Assembly: GCA_963709995.1 (NCBI GenBank)
Contig: CAVPYN010000005.1
Coordinates: 1 to 64,000, forward strand
Length of the DNA stretch: 64,000 bases
Direction: 5' to 3'
Origin: JAUIIK01 sp963709995
Lineage (GTDB): Bacteria; Chloroflexota; Chloroflexia; Thermomicrobiales; CFX8
A program made the translations under genes and the position numbers. Of the stretch, positions 1-9,369 are shown in pieces. The number at the start of each line of letters is the position of its first letter. Positions within the stretch are counted from its first letter, which is position 1. A model generated the notes under the pieces. The model did no database searches and was not told the DNA's origin. It saw nothing but the letters and a program-made list of their open reading frames with translations.

Positions 1-1580
1 GCTTCGTGCGCCCCAATCTCATCACCCAGGTGGAAGCGACACATGCCGCCCACAAACAGGGCGTCCGCAAGCGTACGAGTGTCCCCGCATTCTCCGGCGA
101 TCGCCAATGACTCGTCATTCATGCACAAGGCGGTCTCGAAATCGCCCTGATTGAGCCATAACCAGCTCGTGGTCCATAGCGCCTTGGCCCGGGCAATCGA
201 CCGCCGCGATCCACCGGCAGAATGCAGGAATGGCGTCGCGTACGTCTGTCCCTCAACGATATGGCTGTGCTGATGCCAGAAGATGCCCAACTCGCCGACC
301 AGTCGTACACCGGCCTCGCCCTCGTCACATTCGAGGAACCAGTCCAGCGCGGCACGAAGGTTGCCATGCTCGGTCTTGATGCGTTCGAACTCAGCCGGCG
401 CCCCCGGCCCATCCAACCGCTCGTTCAAGTCCGCGACAAGTTTCGAAAAGTAGTCGGCGTGGCGTTGCCGCACCTGGAGCATCTCGTCGCCATGCCGCAT
501 CAGACACTCTAGAGCGAACTGGCGCACCGGCTCAAGCATCTCGTAGCGAGTGACTTGACCGGATTGATCAACGCGTCTGATGAGTCCCTTGTCGACGAGG
601 GAAGAAAGCGTCGCGAGGGTATCATCGCCCTCCGCGACCGCCTCCACCGCGACTAGAGTACAACCACCTGCGAAGGCGGAGAGCTGGCGAAAGAGTCGCT
701 GCTCTCCATCCGAGAGCAGGTCATAGCTCCATTGCAGCGTCGCGCGCACCGTCTGTTGCCGAACGGGCGCATCGCGCGGCCCGCCCGTCAGGACACCGAG
801 TGGCCGGTCGAGCTTGGCCAGCAAATCCTCGAAGGAAAGCACCCTGATCCAGGCAGCGGCCAGCTCCAGCGCAAGCGGCATGCCGTCCAGACGACGACAG
901 ATTTCGGCAACAAACGGAGTATTCTCGTCAGTCAGCTGGAACTCGGGGACGACATACCTGGCGCGATCCACAAACAACTGGACCGCGCCGGCGTCTCCGT
1001 CCGATCGCTCGAACCCACCCGCATTGGCCGGTACCGTCAATGGAGGTACCTGGTAATCCCGCTCGCCACTCAATCGCAGCGGCTCCCGGCTCGTCACCAG
1101 AACACTGAGTTCAGTGGAAGTTGCGAGCAGATGGGCAATCTCGGTGGCAGCCGCGATGACATGCTCGAAGTTGTCCAGAACGAGGAGCAGTTGCCGCCCG
1201 CGCAGCATTTTTGCCAGCAGATCAAGCGCCGGTACACCCGGTTGCTCACCGGCCTGAAGTGTGCGAGCGATGGTCGGAATGACCAGCTTCGGATCGACGA
1301 TGGAGGCAAGCGAGACATACCACACGCCACTGGCGAAGTTGTCCTCGAGCTGCCTTGCCAGGGCCAACGCCAGGCGGGTCTTGCCGATACCTCCTGGCCC
1401 GGTCAGTGTGACCAATCGAGCACCGGAACTCGTAAAGTGCGTTTTGAAAGCCGCAATCTCCTTATTGCGGCCGACGAACGAGGTCAGGAACTGCGGAACC
1501 GTGGCGCGGGCAAGCTCTTGCCACTCTGATTCGAGGGCAACCAGCCGGGGGCGCGTATCATGCTTTGCTCGCTGCGCCAC
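1..1580 (-). CDS. NB-ARC/AAA-type ATPase, probable transcriptional regulator (3' part beyond window)
   Basis: This reading frame is open from the start region to base 1 with no stop, so the C-terminus lies outside the window. The product begins with a short linker, then a P-loop ATPase: Walker A GPGGIGKT at about residues 61-68, a Walker B-like LLVLDNFEH, and the downstream GMPLALELAA motif typical of STAND/NB-ARC ATPases. A helical region after about residue 380 looks TPR-like. I chose the GTG at 1580 because GAGG lies 7 bases upstream; an ATG at 1616 is the alternative. The domain order matches the ATPase half of the BTAD regulator at 22582-26097 but lacks its N-terminal BTAD part. Relatives often end in a LuxR-type HTH or TPR array, which cannot be checked here. 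The ATPase call is firm; the regulatory role is inferred. Confidence 0.85.
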   Translation of the reverse strand, partial: MAQRAKHDTRPRLVALESEWQELARATVPQFLTSFVGRNKEIAAFKTHFTSSGARLVTLTGPGGIGKTRLALALARQLEDNFASGVWYVSLASIVDPKLVIPTIARTLQAGEQPGVPALDLLAKMLRGRQLLLVLDNFEHVIAAATEIAHLLATSTELSVLVTSREPLRLSGERDYQVPPLTVPANAGGFERSDGDAGAVQLFVDRARYVVPEFQLTDENTPFVAEICRRLDGMPLALELAAAWIRVLSFEDLLAKLDRPLGVLTGGPRDAPVRQQTVRATLQWSYDLLSDGEQRLFRQLSAFAGGCTLVAVEAVAEGDDTLATLSSLVDKGLIRRVDQSGQVTRYEMLEPVRQFALECLMRHGDEMLQVRQRHADYFSKLVADLNERLDGPGAPAEFERIKTEHGNLRAALDWFLECDEGEAGVRLVGELGIFWHQHSHIVEGQTYATPFLHSAGGSRRSIARAKALWTTSWLWLNQGDFETALCMNDESLAIAGECGDTRTLADALFVGGMCRFHLGDEIGAHE

Positions 1581-1686
1581 GGGTGCACCTCGGCGAATGA
1601 ATGCAAGGGAGAACATTGAACGTGCATCCTTAGTGTAGCAGGACGAATCGGCGCGAAAATCGTGAGACTTATGTAGATCGGCCGGG

Positions 1687-3696
1687 TTACAGCCCGTATC
1701 GCCACACCCGGTAATGCTGGCCGACATTGCCGGCTTCCACTTGCCAACCTGTCGGGTTGTCCGGAGTGTAGGTCAGGCAACGCCGCTCGAAGCACTGCAC
1801 TAGCACGTCCTTCATCGTTCCACCCACTGAGACCGTCGCCCAGTATGGCTCGGTGATCGGGCGGCCAGTGGCGAACACCGGGTCTGGGAAGATCGGCCCA
1901 GTCTGGAGCACTCCATCTTCCACGATCAAGCCCTGGGAATTCATGAACTCCCAAAAGGGGCCAGCGATCGCGTGGTTGGTAACGGTGTCGATCCATTCTA
2001 TCTGGATGCCATGGGTCGCCAGCTGATCATCTTGCGTCACGCCGCCGTCCCGGCTGAGGCGCTGGATGATCGGGCGGTCGAAGGGCAGCGGCGGGACGTC
2101 GAGCAGGCTCCGGAAGCTGGCGTAGACCGGGCCGGTTGGATCGCTTGCGTCACCGGCGACATTCACCATCGCTGGCTCACGCTCCTCGAACACGCCATCG
2201 CCAAGTTGGACTCGCCCGACAATCATTTCTGAGACCAGTAACCCGTTCGTGACATACCAGGGTGAATTCGCGTCCCCATCCGGGCTAGAAACCTCCATCC
2301 TCGACTTGTCAAGATAGACGACTGTGCGTGCGCCGCCGGGAGAGTTGTCGTACCGCTCGACACGGATTTCGCGATTCTCACGCGGGCCCCAGATCCAGCT
2401 GCGGACCGCGTCGCCTTCGGCAACCGGCTGATCGCTGCGCGCCCAGGTCTCCTGGAATGCCGGCCAATCCACCGGGATGTGGTCCCCGGAGACGATGCGG
2501 CGAACCCCGCCTCCCTCGAAGGCCACAACGTACAGTTCGCCTGCCTGATCTTCAGCGAACGACGTGATCGTCAAAGATGATTCATCGAGCAACTCCTGCT
2601 GCCAGGCTCCGTCGATGTTGGGTTCCAGCGTCCAAATTTGGCCGGAGCAAAGGTCGGCAAAGAGATATTTGCCGAAGAGGTCCAGTGATTCCATCCCACG
2701 GTAAACGTAGCCACCGATGACCGCGCAGCCTTCATCATGACTATATTCAGCGACCGGCAGCGTCAATCCGGACTGGTCACAACCCTCCTGCGGGCTGAAG
2801 CAATGCCCAGCCTCCATGATCGGCCAGCCATAATTTTCGCCCCCCGGGCTATTATGCGGCTGGAAGTTGACTTCTTCCCAGGTGCTCTGACCGACGTCTG
2901 CAATGTAGAGATCGCCGGTCTCACGATCGAAGCTGAATCGCCAGGGGTTTCGCAGTCCGTAGGCCCAGATCTCCGGCAGGGCGTCATCTCGATCGACGAA
3001 TGGATTGTCCGGGGGAATTCGATAGGCAGGCTGTCCGTCCGGCACGGGGCCGGTCAGCGGGTCGATCCTGAGCATCTTTCCGTGCCAGGCCATCAGATCC
3101 TGCGGGTTTTCCTCGTTCGTGTCGTCGCCGATGGTGGTGTAAAGGTAGCCATCGAGCCCAAATGCCAGGCCGCCCCCGTTGTGATATTTCGGGATCGCGT
3201 CGGGAATGGCCAGGACGGGCTGCCCGCTCTGGCGATCTGCCCGGTTGGGCTCCCCGGCCGGGACGCTGAACCTCATCACCGAGTTCGTCTGATCGATACC
3301 GGTGAACGCGACAAAGAAGAGCCCGTTCTCGCTGAACCGTGGGTGAAACGCGATCGAGAAGAGTCCGGATTCGTCATACTGGTCCTCCACCAGATCGGTG
3401 ATGTCCAGGAAGGGTTCGTCCACCACGATTCCGTCGATCGCGACGTAGATCAGTCCAGAGTTGTTTACGATGAACAGGCGACCGCTGCCATCCGGCGCTT
3501 CGGCCATGTGCATCGGTGACGACACCCCGGATACCGTCGACTCGTAGGTGACGAGTGGATAGGTTTCCGCTTGATCTCCTTCGGTCTCGCCGGCGAATCC
3601 CCCGACCGCGAACGCCAACACCGCAACAGCGGCGACTGCGACTGCCAAGACCAGACGTGGCCCCCTCCACGCGGCTAGATCGACGATAATGCGCAT
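1687..3696 (-). CDS. Secreted PQQ-type sugar dehydrogenase (GSDH fold) with extra C-terminal domain
   Basis: The 669-residue product starts with a basic stretch and a hydrophobic segment (about residues 14-35), a signal peptide or anchor. Residues about 45-400 form a glucose/sorbosone dehydrogenase beta-propeller, seen in motifs such as HNGGGLAFG, GLRNPWRFSFD, IADVGQ and GGENYGWP. Enzymes of this family oxidise aldose sugars with PQQ outside the membrane. Residues about 415-669 form a separate domain with the signature ERRCLTYTP, VEAGNVG and a terminal WRYG. That domain recurs as a stand-alone secreted protein at 61916-62803. The start is supported by GGAAGGGTGGAAG just before the ATG. The family normally ends after the propeller, so the C-terminal fusion is the unusual part. 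The true substrate is unknown. Confidence 0.88.
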   Translation of the reverse strand: MRIIVDLAAWRGPRLVLAVAVAAVAVLAFAVGGFAGETEGDQAETYPLVTYESTVSGVSSPMHMAEAPDGSGRLFIVNNSGLIYVAIDGIVVDEPFLDITDLVEDQYDESGLFSIAFHPRFSENGLFFVAFTGIDQTNSVMRFSVPAGEPNRADRQSGQPVLAIPDAIPKYHNGGGLAFGLDGYLYTTIGDDTNEENPQDLMAWHGKMLRIDPLTGPVPDGQPAYRIPPDNPFVDRDDALPEIWAYGLRNPWRFSFDRETGDLYIADVGQSTWEEVNFQPHNSPGGENYGWPIMEAGHCFSPQEGCDQSGLTLPVAEYSHDEGCAVIGGYVYRGMESLDLFGKYLFADLCSGQIWTLEPNIDGAWQQELLDESSLTITSFAEDQAGELYVVAFEGGGVRRIVSGDHIPVDWPAFQETWARSDQPVAEGDAVRSWIWGPRENREIRVERYDNSPGGARTVVYLDKSRMEVSSPDGDANSPWYVTNGLLVSEMIVGRVQLGDGVFEEREPAMVNVAGDASDPTGPVYASFRSLLDVPPLPFDRPIIQRLSRDGGVTQDDQLATHGIQIEWIDTVTNHAIAGPFWEFMNSQGLIVEDGVLQTGPIFPDPVFATGRPITEPYWATVSVGGTMKDVLVQCFERRCLTYTPDNPTGWQVEAGNVGQHYRVWRYGL

Positions 3697-3878
3697 CTTC
3701 CACCCTTCCGATCACGAGGAAGCAAAACAACGTGGCCCAACCCGCGCAAGATGTCGCGGGCGCTAAACCAAAGATCAAATGCAACAAGAATCTTGTGCCG
3801 CTCCAGGTTTCGGCCCATGACCCGTGGCCCGGCAAGGCTGACTCCTGGAACCCTTCCAGAGCGGCGCAAGGAAGATCG

Positions 3879-4886
3879 CTAGCCGGCGCTCGCGGCCACT
3901 ACCTCGGTTACCCCGGCTTCGGTTCCGGGCCCCGGCACACGTGCGTCATTGGAATCGTCGATGTCGTCCGAAGCGCCCGCGTAGGCTACCCTCCGGGCTG
4001 GCCCGCGGTTTACTCGCAAGCTGAAGACATCGGGTCGTGAATAGTGCCCGGCGACGTCGCAGACCGCTTTCGCCTTGCGGATGAGATCGGTCGACCCCTC
4101 CGCGACGAGGATTGTCTCCCCTTCGACCGGTCCGGCGATGACGTTCCCATATGGGTCGATGATGCAGCTATCACCTGTCCAGTTGCCGGCCAGGTCCCGC
4201 CACTCCTCGGGAACATCCTCCGGGCGGCCAAGCCCACCGGCGCAGATGACGTAGCATGCGCCCTGGGAAGCGAACGCCTGTGAAAGAAATCCCTGTCGCG
4301 CGCCGGTCCCTCCGGGCCAGGCGGCAACGTGAATCTGCGTGCCCTGGTCCATCAGCGCATAGCCGGGGAGCACCATGTTGTGCTCCCAGCAATTGAGTCC
4401 GCTGATCCGGGCATAGGGACGGTCGTAGACCTGCAGGCTCGCGCCATCCCCCTCGCCCCACATGATCCTTTCGGCACGAGTCGGCTTGAGCTTGCGGTGG
4501 CGGCCGAGGATGTTACCGTCGCGCCCAATGAAGAGCAGGGTGCAGTAGACCGTCCCATGCGTACGGCCTTCAATCTCGACGACGCCGATGACGACATCGA
4601 TCCCGCAACGCCGCGCGGTCTCACAGAGCTTGTCCGTTGCCGGTCCTGGTATCTCGACCGCGTTTGCAAGGTAGGTCGAAGCCAGATCCGCCCAGCGCCT
4701 GTCCGCCGGGTAGTTGGTGAAGGCGGGGTAGCCAGGCAGCCAGGTTTCTCCGAAAGCAGCGATCGTCGCCCCTTTTTCGGCGGCTTGCTCGATCAATCCG
4801 CACGCCTTCTCCAGCGACGCATCTCGATCGTAGTACACCGGCGCAGCCTGGATCGCTGCGAGTGTTAACTCTGTCGGCGGGGTCAT
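3879..4886 (-). CDS. Nitrilase (carbon-nitrogen hydrolase family)
   Basis: The 335-residue protein has the complete Glu-Lys-Cys triad of the nitrilase superfamily: Glu47 in GETWLPGYP, Lys132 in HRKLKPT and Cys166 in LNCWEHN. The WLPGYP and CWEH contexts and the length fit branch 1 nitrilases and cyanide hydratases rather than amidases. It would hydrolyse organic nitriles to acids and ammonia in the cytoplasm, probably as a homo-oligomeric spiral as in the family. The C-terminal 40 residues after about 295 are low in conservation and probably a tail. The gene stands alone, about 180 bp from the start of the sugar dehydrogenase on one side and 170 bp from the end of the M19 gene on the other. 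Substrate preference cannot be read from the sequence. Confidence 0.92.
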   Translation of the reverse strand: MTPPTELTLAAIQAAPVYYDRDASLEKACGLIEQAAEKGATIAAFGETWLPGYPAFTNYPADRRWADLASTYLANAVEIPGPATDKLCETARRCGIDVVIGVVEIEGRTHGTVYCTLLFIGRDGNILGRHRKLKPTRAERIMWGEGDGASLQVYDRPYARISGLNCWEHNMVLPGYALMDQGTQIHVAAWPGGTGARQGFLSQAFASQGACYVICAGGLGRPEDVPEEWRDLAGNWTGDSCIIDPYGNVIAGPVEGETILVAEGSTDLIRKAKAVCDVAGHYSRPDVFSLRVNRGPARRVAYAGASDDIDDSNDARVPGPGTEAGVTEVVAASAG

Positions 4887-5056
4887 AGCATTACTCTTTC
4901 CAGAATGGGAATTGCCGGGGAGCTGACAATCTCCGGGGGGTGGGCATTTTCGAGCGCAATCTCCATCGATCTATATCCCTACTTCGAACATCGCGCACCC
5001 GGCAATGCTCAGACTTGCTGCATCTCAGGCATTCCCCGTTCCCTGTTCCCTAATCC

Positions 5057-6151
5057 CTACTCAACCCAGACCTCCTCGAACACCCGCAGGAAATTCTCGC
5101 CGAGGATGCCCGCAATGTCGGACTCGGAGTAGCCGCGCGCGCCCAGGCGCTCGATCATGTTGGTGATTTCCGGGTAGCTGGAAAAGCCGTCGAGCGAACG
5201 CATCGAGTGGCGCACGTCAGCCATGACGTGGGTGGCGTATTCGCGGCCAATGTCCGGCGCTTCCGGCTCGCCCCAGGGATCGTGCCAGTGGTCGGGATAG
5301 GTGCCGAGCGACATGTCCGTGCCCAGTCCGACGTGGGCGGCGTTCCCGGCGATCGCGCAGACGTGGTCGACATGGTCAATGAAGTCATCGACCGTCGGCC
5401 AGTGGGTCGTGCCCGATTTCATCGACAGCGGGCCCCACGGCGCAAGGCCAATCACCCCGCCGCGCTCGACACAGGCTTTGATCTGTTCGTCGTCGATGTT
5501 GCGTGGGTTCGGCACGAGGGCGTAGGCGTTCGAATGGGTGAAAACACACGGCTTCGAACTGCGCTCGATCATCTCCAGCACTGACTTCTTCGCGACATGG
5601 GTGCCGTCAAGCACAATCCCGACACGGTTGCACTCATCCACCACCAACTCGCCGAAGCGCGTAAGGCCGGCATCAGTGCGATCGAGCAGCCCGCTGCAAA
5701 TAGCGTTCGAGGTGTTGTAGGCGAGCAGCATGACCCGCAGCCCCAATCGCTGAAACGCCTCTACCCGGTGAAGTTTGTTCGCGATGAAGTCGCCGCCTTG
5801 CGCACAAAGCAGGAATCCCGCCTTGCCCTCAGCCTTTGCCTGCCGAATGCTGGCGACCGAATCGGCGACGATCAGATCCTCGTTCTGGCGGGCAACCAGA
5901 TGCCAGAACATGACCTCTTCAAGTGCCCGCTCAGCTGTCGCGTGCGGATCCATGGCGGTGACGCCGTAGACGGTGACGCCATGACGATGAGCGTTGGCGT
6001 AGTCCGCGTCCGGCCAGGATTGCATACAAGCGTCGATGAAGATGTAGGGATGGTCTTCTTCCAGGATCGGATGAAAACCACCCTGCGCGGGATCTGCCGC
6101 GAGCGCCGACGCGTCTCGTTCGCTGATTCCCGCGCGCTGTCGTTGAGCCAT
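5057..6151 (-). CDS. Peptidase M19 (membrane dipeptidase-like) family protein with altered metal site
   Basis: The 364-residue protein aligns by motif with renal dipeptidase-type amidohydrolases. The two histidine motifs are present (LDGTHVAKK and FTHSNAYAL), the GTD motif near residue 275 replaces the usual GSD, and the end carries the family motif ILGENFLRVF. However, the N-terminal HxD metal motif is replaced by DACM at residues 40-43, and the bridging Glu of the usual EGG motif is Gln118 (CAQGG). A canonical binuclear zinc site therefore cannot form as in DPEP1. The protein may use a mononuclear site or another substrate, so dipeptidase activity should not be assumed. It is divergently oriented from the DUF4352 gene, with 132 bp between them. 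Family membership is secure; the activity is not. Confidence 0.85.
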   Translation of the reverse strand: MAQRQRAGISERDASALAADPAQGGFHPILEEDHPYIFIDACMQSWPDADYANAHRHGVTVYGVTAMDPHATAERALEEVMFWHLVARQNEDLIVADSVASIRQAKAEGKAGFLLCAQGGDFIANKLHRVEAFQRLGLRVMLLAYNTSNAICSGLLDRTDAGLTRFGELVVDECNRVGIVLDGTHVAKKSVLEMIERSSKPCVFTHSNAYALVPNPRNIDDEQIKACVERGGVIGLAPWGPLSMKSGTTHWPTVDDFIDHVDHVCAIAGNAAHVGLGTDMSLGTYPDHWHDPWGEPEAPDIGREYATHVMADVRHSMRSLDGFSSYPEITNMIERLGARGYSESDIAGILGENFLRVFEEVWVE

Positions 6152-6283
6152 GTTTGTGTGAACCTTCCCGAATCATTACAGAGATCAAACGCTGCAGGTT
6201 AGCCCGTTCATCGTTGACGATCAACCGGACAGCCCGGAAGCGGTGTAGGATATGCGCGCATAGTCACGAAAGGGCGGTGGGTT

Positions 6284-7570
6284 GTGAGCGGGCAGCAATT
6301 TCGGGGAGCGCTTGCGAGCGGTGGAACATTTACGGCATCCGATCAAGCGATCGATGTCTTCGACGCCAGCGGGAATCGCCTGGCTTCGGTTGGCAGGGCA
6401 GCGATCAGCGGCGTGCGTCGCGACGGCCAGGTCGTCACGGTGGAACGGCATGCCGACACAATCGTCACTCTGACAGCGGCGAGCATTACTGACGCTGTCG
6501 GTCTGGAACAGTTCGTGCGCGATGCGTACCTCGCGCCGCCCGCGCCGGAGGAAGCCGAAGCTCCGCCGCTGGCATTTGACGCCTTTGACAGCGAGCCGGA
6601 TCAGAACGACGCCAGCAAAGGTGCCGCGGCGGCTGCCGCGGCCGGAGCAGCAGCTGGCGCCGCCGCTCCCAGGATCATTTCTCAACCTGATCCATCACCA
6701 GATGATGAACCGGGACCGCCCGGCGATCAACTGCCTCCGCCATCGCCAACCCTCGCACCACCGCTCTTGGAGACTTCAGAAGCGGAGCGGGCTGCACAGG
6801 AAACGACACCTATCGCGACCGTGCCACCACCAGCGACAGCAGCGGACACGGAAGAAGATACTGGCAGTGGGGGCCGGCGTTTGTGGCTCTGGGGCTGCCT
6901 GGGATGTGGCGGCCTCGTGATCCTGCTCCTTATCTGTGTCGGCGTGCTAGTCGCGACCGAAGTGATCGATCCCGACGACTTCAACGGCGACGACAACACG
7001 CCCACACCTTTTATCATCACCGCGACGCCTGGCGGGGGCGACGAGGCAACGGCTACGCCGGGTAGCGCTGAGCCAACTGCGACGAGTGAACCAGGCGGCG
7101 GCGAACCGACCGCTACCAGCGATTCCGGTGGCGGCCAACCCACAGCCACCGAGGATGGCGGATCAGTGCCGCCAGATGGCGATGTCCTGCAAGCCGGGGA
7201 GTCGGCAGTCGTGGGCGGCATTGAGGCCACCTACGAGAGCGCGCGAAGCGAAACAGGCGGGTTGATTCCTCCAGACGATGGCAACGAGTATCTGATTCTC
7301 AAGTTCACGATGGTGAACACAACCCAGCAGGAGATCATTGTTTCGTCGCTATTGCAGTTCGAGCTAACCGACAACGCGGGAGAGACCTACTCGATCGCGC
7401 TCTTCGCCGATATCGAGGATACGCTCGACGGCGATGTCCCTCCTGGCGACACCCTGGAAGGGGAAGTCGCATTCGAAGTGCCGCAAGGCGCGGGCCCCTT
7501 CACCGTCACCTACGAAGAACTCTTCGTCGATGAAAGCGCCACCTGGGCTGTGGAAGACGTGAGTCAGTAG
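6284..7570 (+). CDS. Single-pass membrane protein with C-terminal DUF4352-type domain
   Basis: The 428-residue product starts at GTG, preceded by the purine-rich AAAGGGCGGTGG. An N-terminal domain of about 90 residues is followed by an Ala-rich and Pro-rich linker. A single hydrophobic segment at about 203-227 (rich in W, L, C and G) follows, then an external linker made of repeated PTAT/GGG units. Residues about 300-428 resemble the DUF4352 immunoglobulin-like fold seen in Gram-positive lipoproteins. The topology suggests the N-terminal part is cytoplasmic and the DUF4352 part outside. The thiamine-diphosphate enzyme gene starts 18 bp downstream, so the two are probably co-transcribed, although no functional link is obvious. 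The role is unknown; the N-terminal domain was not recognised. Confidence 0.75.
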   Translation: MSGQQFRGALASGGTFTASDQAIDVFDASGNRLASVGRAAISGVRRDGQVVTVERHADTIVTLTAASITDAVGLEQFVRDAYLAPPAPEEAEAPPLAFDAFDSEPDQNDASKGAAAAAAAGAAAGAAAPRIISQPDPSPDDEPGPPGDQLPPPSPTLAPPLLETSEAERAAQETTPIATVPPPATAADTEEDTGSGGRRLWLWGCLGCGGLVILLLICVGVLVATEVIDPDDFNGDDNTPTPFIITATPGGGDEATATPGSAEPTATSEPGGGEPTATSDSGGGQPTATEDGGSVPPDGDVLQAGESAVVGGIEATYESARSETGGLIPPDDGNEYLILKFTMVNTTQQEIIVSSLLQFELTDNAGETYSIALFADIEDTLDGDVPPGDTLEGEVAFEVPQGAGPFTVTYEELFVDESATWAVEDVSQ

Positions 7571-7588
7571 TCGGGGAGGGCAAGCCCA

Positions 7589-9187
7589 TTGACCGCCAAA
7601 CCACGCACCGGTGGTGAGTTCGTATGTGACGCCCTCGCCGCAGCCGACGCCAGTACGATCTTCTCCCTTTCAGGCAACCAGATCCTGCCGGTGTATGACG
7701 CCGCGGGTGACGCCGGAATCCGGATCGTACATACCCGCCACGAATCGGCGGCGGCCTACGCCGCTACCGCCTGGAGTGAGATAACCGGCGCCACCGGCGT
7801 GGTGCTGACCTCCGCGGGACCCGGATTCCTGGCCGCGCTCCAGGGCGTCGCCGCCTGCAGGTCAATGGAACTGCCACTGATCTTCTTGAGTGGCGATAGC
7901 TCTCTTGCGGAAGCCGATCGAGGGGCGTTTCAGGCACTCGACCAATTGCGGATAGCCGGGAGTGTCTGCAAGGCATCTCTCGCTGTTAACTCGGTCGAGG
8001 ACATCTCGCCGATGATTTCTCAAGCGGCGATGCTCGCCCGGTCGGGCATCCCCGGCCCGGTGCATGTGAGCCTTCCGGGCGACGTCCTGGCCGATTCCGC
8101 CATCTTGACGGAGCAAGAACACAAGGAGGACAACCGCCAGCTAACGGACGAACAAGTCTCCACTGTCGAAGAGATCGCGCGCCATCTGGTGAACGCCCGG
8201 CGCCCGCTCATACTGGCCCGTCCCAGCGCGGCCCGCGACCGGGCTGGCGACTACCTGAATCAGATTGCGGCAAGCCTCCGGATAGAGCCGGTCATCATCG
8301 AAGCTCCGCGAGGCCTGGCCGATCTCAAGTACGCCAGCCTGACAGCCAGTTTCGCGCGAAGCGACTGCGCGCTCGTCATCGCTTCACCCGATTTCGCGCT
8401 GGGGTACCTCTCCAAACGCATCGTCGCCAGCAATGGAGCAGTCTTGCTTGTCTCCGCCGCGGGTGATCCAGAGTCAGAGCGGGAAGTCGATCTCCACCTT
8501 CAGGGAGAGCCAGCTCTCGTCCTTCAAGAGCTTGCCGGGTTGCTTGTCGATAGCGACGTAGTTGACGCGGCATGGTCCAGCCTCTGGCCCATCGCAACCC
8601 CGCCACCAGCCGGCTCTTCGGGACCCGGAAAGATCCATCCACTGGCGATCACGCAGGAACTGCGAATGCTGACCGATCCCGGGGACATCTTCGTCCTCGA
8701 CGGTGGGGAGTTCTGCCAGTGGATCCGCCTGGGATTGAGAGATGTTCCGAATACAGTGCTCTGGAACGGCAAGATTGGCGCAATCGGCGGGGCGATCCCG
8801 ATGGCCCTGGGAGCGGCAATCGCCGCCGAAGGCAGCCAGCGACGCGTGATCGCGATTATGGGCGATGGCGCGGCCGGTTACTTCTTCAGCGAGTTCGAAA
8901 CGATGGCACGCTACGGACTGCCGATCATTTCAGTCATTGGCAACGATGCCAGGTGGGCAGCGGAATGGCATCTGCAGGTCACCCGCTACGGAGCCGGCCG
9001 TACGTTTGAAACGGAGCTGTTGCCGGCGCGTTACGACCGCGTCGCCTCGGGCTTCGACGCGTACGGCGAGCACGTCACGGCGGCCAGAGATTTGCCTGGC
9101 GCGCTTCAGGAAGCACTGGGCCGCAATTCGGCAAGTTGCGTCAATATCGAGATTGCGTCGATCCCTAGCCCGGCCGCCATGTCCTAG
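7589..9187 (+). CDS. Thiamine diphosphate-dependent enzyme, acetolactate synthase-like
   Basis: The 532-residue protein has the three-domain layout of the pyruvate oxidase/decarboxylase/acetolactate synthase family: PYR domain about 1-170, central domain about 190-325, PP domain about 350-520. The catalytic glutamate that activates ThDP is Glu52 (TRHESAAAYA). The ThDP/Mg motif starts at GDGAAGYFFSEFE and ends with the expected Asn about 28 residues on. Translation starts at TTG with GGGGAGGG in good position. No FAD-binding or quinone features are evident, and no small regulatory subunit gene follows, so this is probably not the biosynthetic IlvB. Benzoylformate decarboxylase-like or sulfoacetaldehyde acetyltransferase-like functions are possible. 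It follows the DUF4352 membrane protein by 18 bp. Confidence 0.88.
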   Translation: MTAKPRTGGEFVCDALAAADASTIFSLSGNQILPVYDAAGDAGIRIVHTRHESAAAYAATAWSEITGATGVVLTSAGPGFLAALQGVAACRSMELPLIFLSGDSSLAEADRGAFQALDQLRIAGSVCKASLAVNSVEDISPMISQAAMLARSGIPGPVHVSLPGDVLADSAILTEQEHKEDNRQLTDEQVSTVEEIARHLVNARRPLILARPSAARDRAGDYLNQIAASLRIEPVIIEAPRGLADLKYASLTASFARSDCALVIASPDFALGYLSKRIVASNGAVLLVSAAGDPESEREVDLHLQGEPALVLQELAGLLVDSDVVDAAWSSLWPIATPPPAGSSGPGKIHPLAITQELRMLTDPGDIFVLDGGEFCQWIRLGLRDVPNTVLWNGKIGAIGGAIPMALGAAIAAEGSQRRVIAIMGDGAAGYFFSEFETMARYGLPIISVIGNDARWAAEWHLQVTRYGAGRTFETELLPARYDRVASGFDAYGEHVTAARDLPGALQEALGRNSASCVNIEIASIPSPAAMS

Positions 9188-9369
9188 ATGAATTCCAACA
9201 CTGAACGTCCTGGGTCCCTCCGGGCTTCTCGATTCTCGTTGTACGTCCTATTGAACCAGACCTTCAGACCCTTCCCGTCTCATCTTCACCGCGATACCAA
9301 TGATTGAATTGAAAGTGCCAGCGTTCTCGATGTGGAGAACGGCTCTGTAGACGAATGGATCGTATGTGA

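Noticed and set aside
732..1529. 265-codon plus-strand frame at the left edge
   Set aside because: Opposite to the NB-ARC ATPase, which carries Walker A and B motifs in the minus frame.
7030..7160. DNA repeat array in the DUF4352 gene
   Set aside because: It is a short Thr/Pro/Gly-rich linker with degenerate PTAT units, common in extracellular linkers, and not a CRISPR or satellite array.
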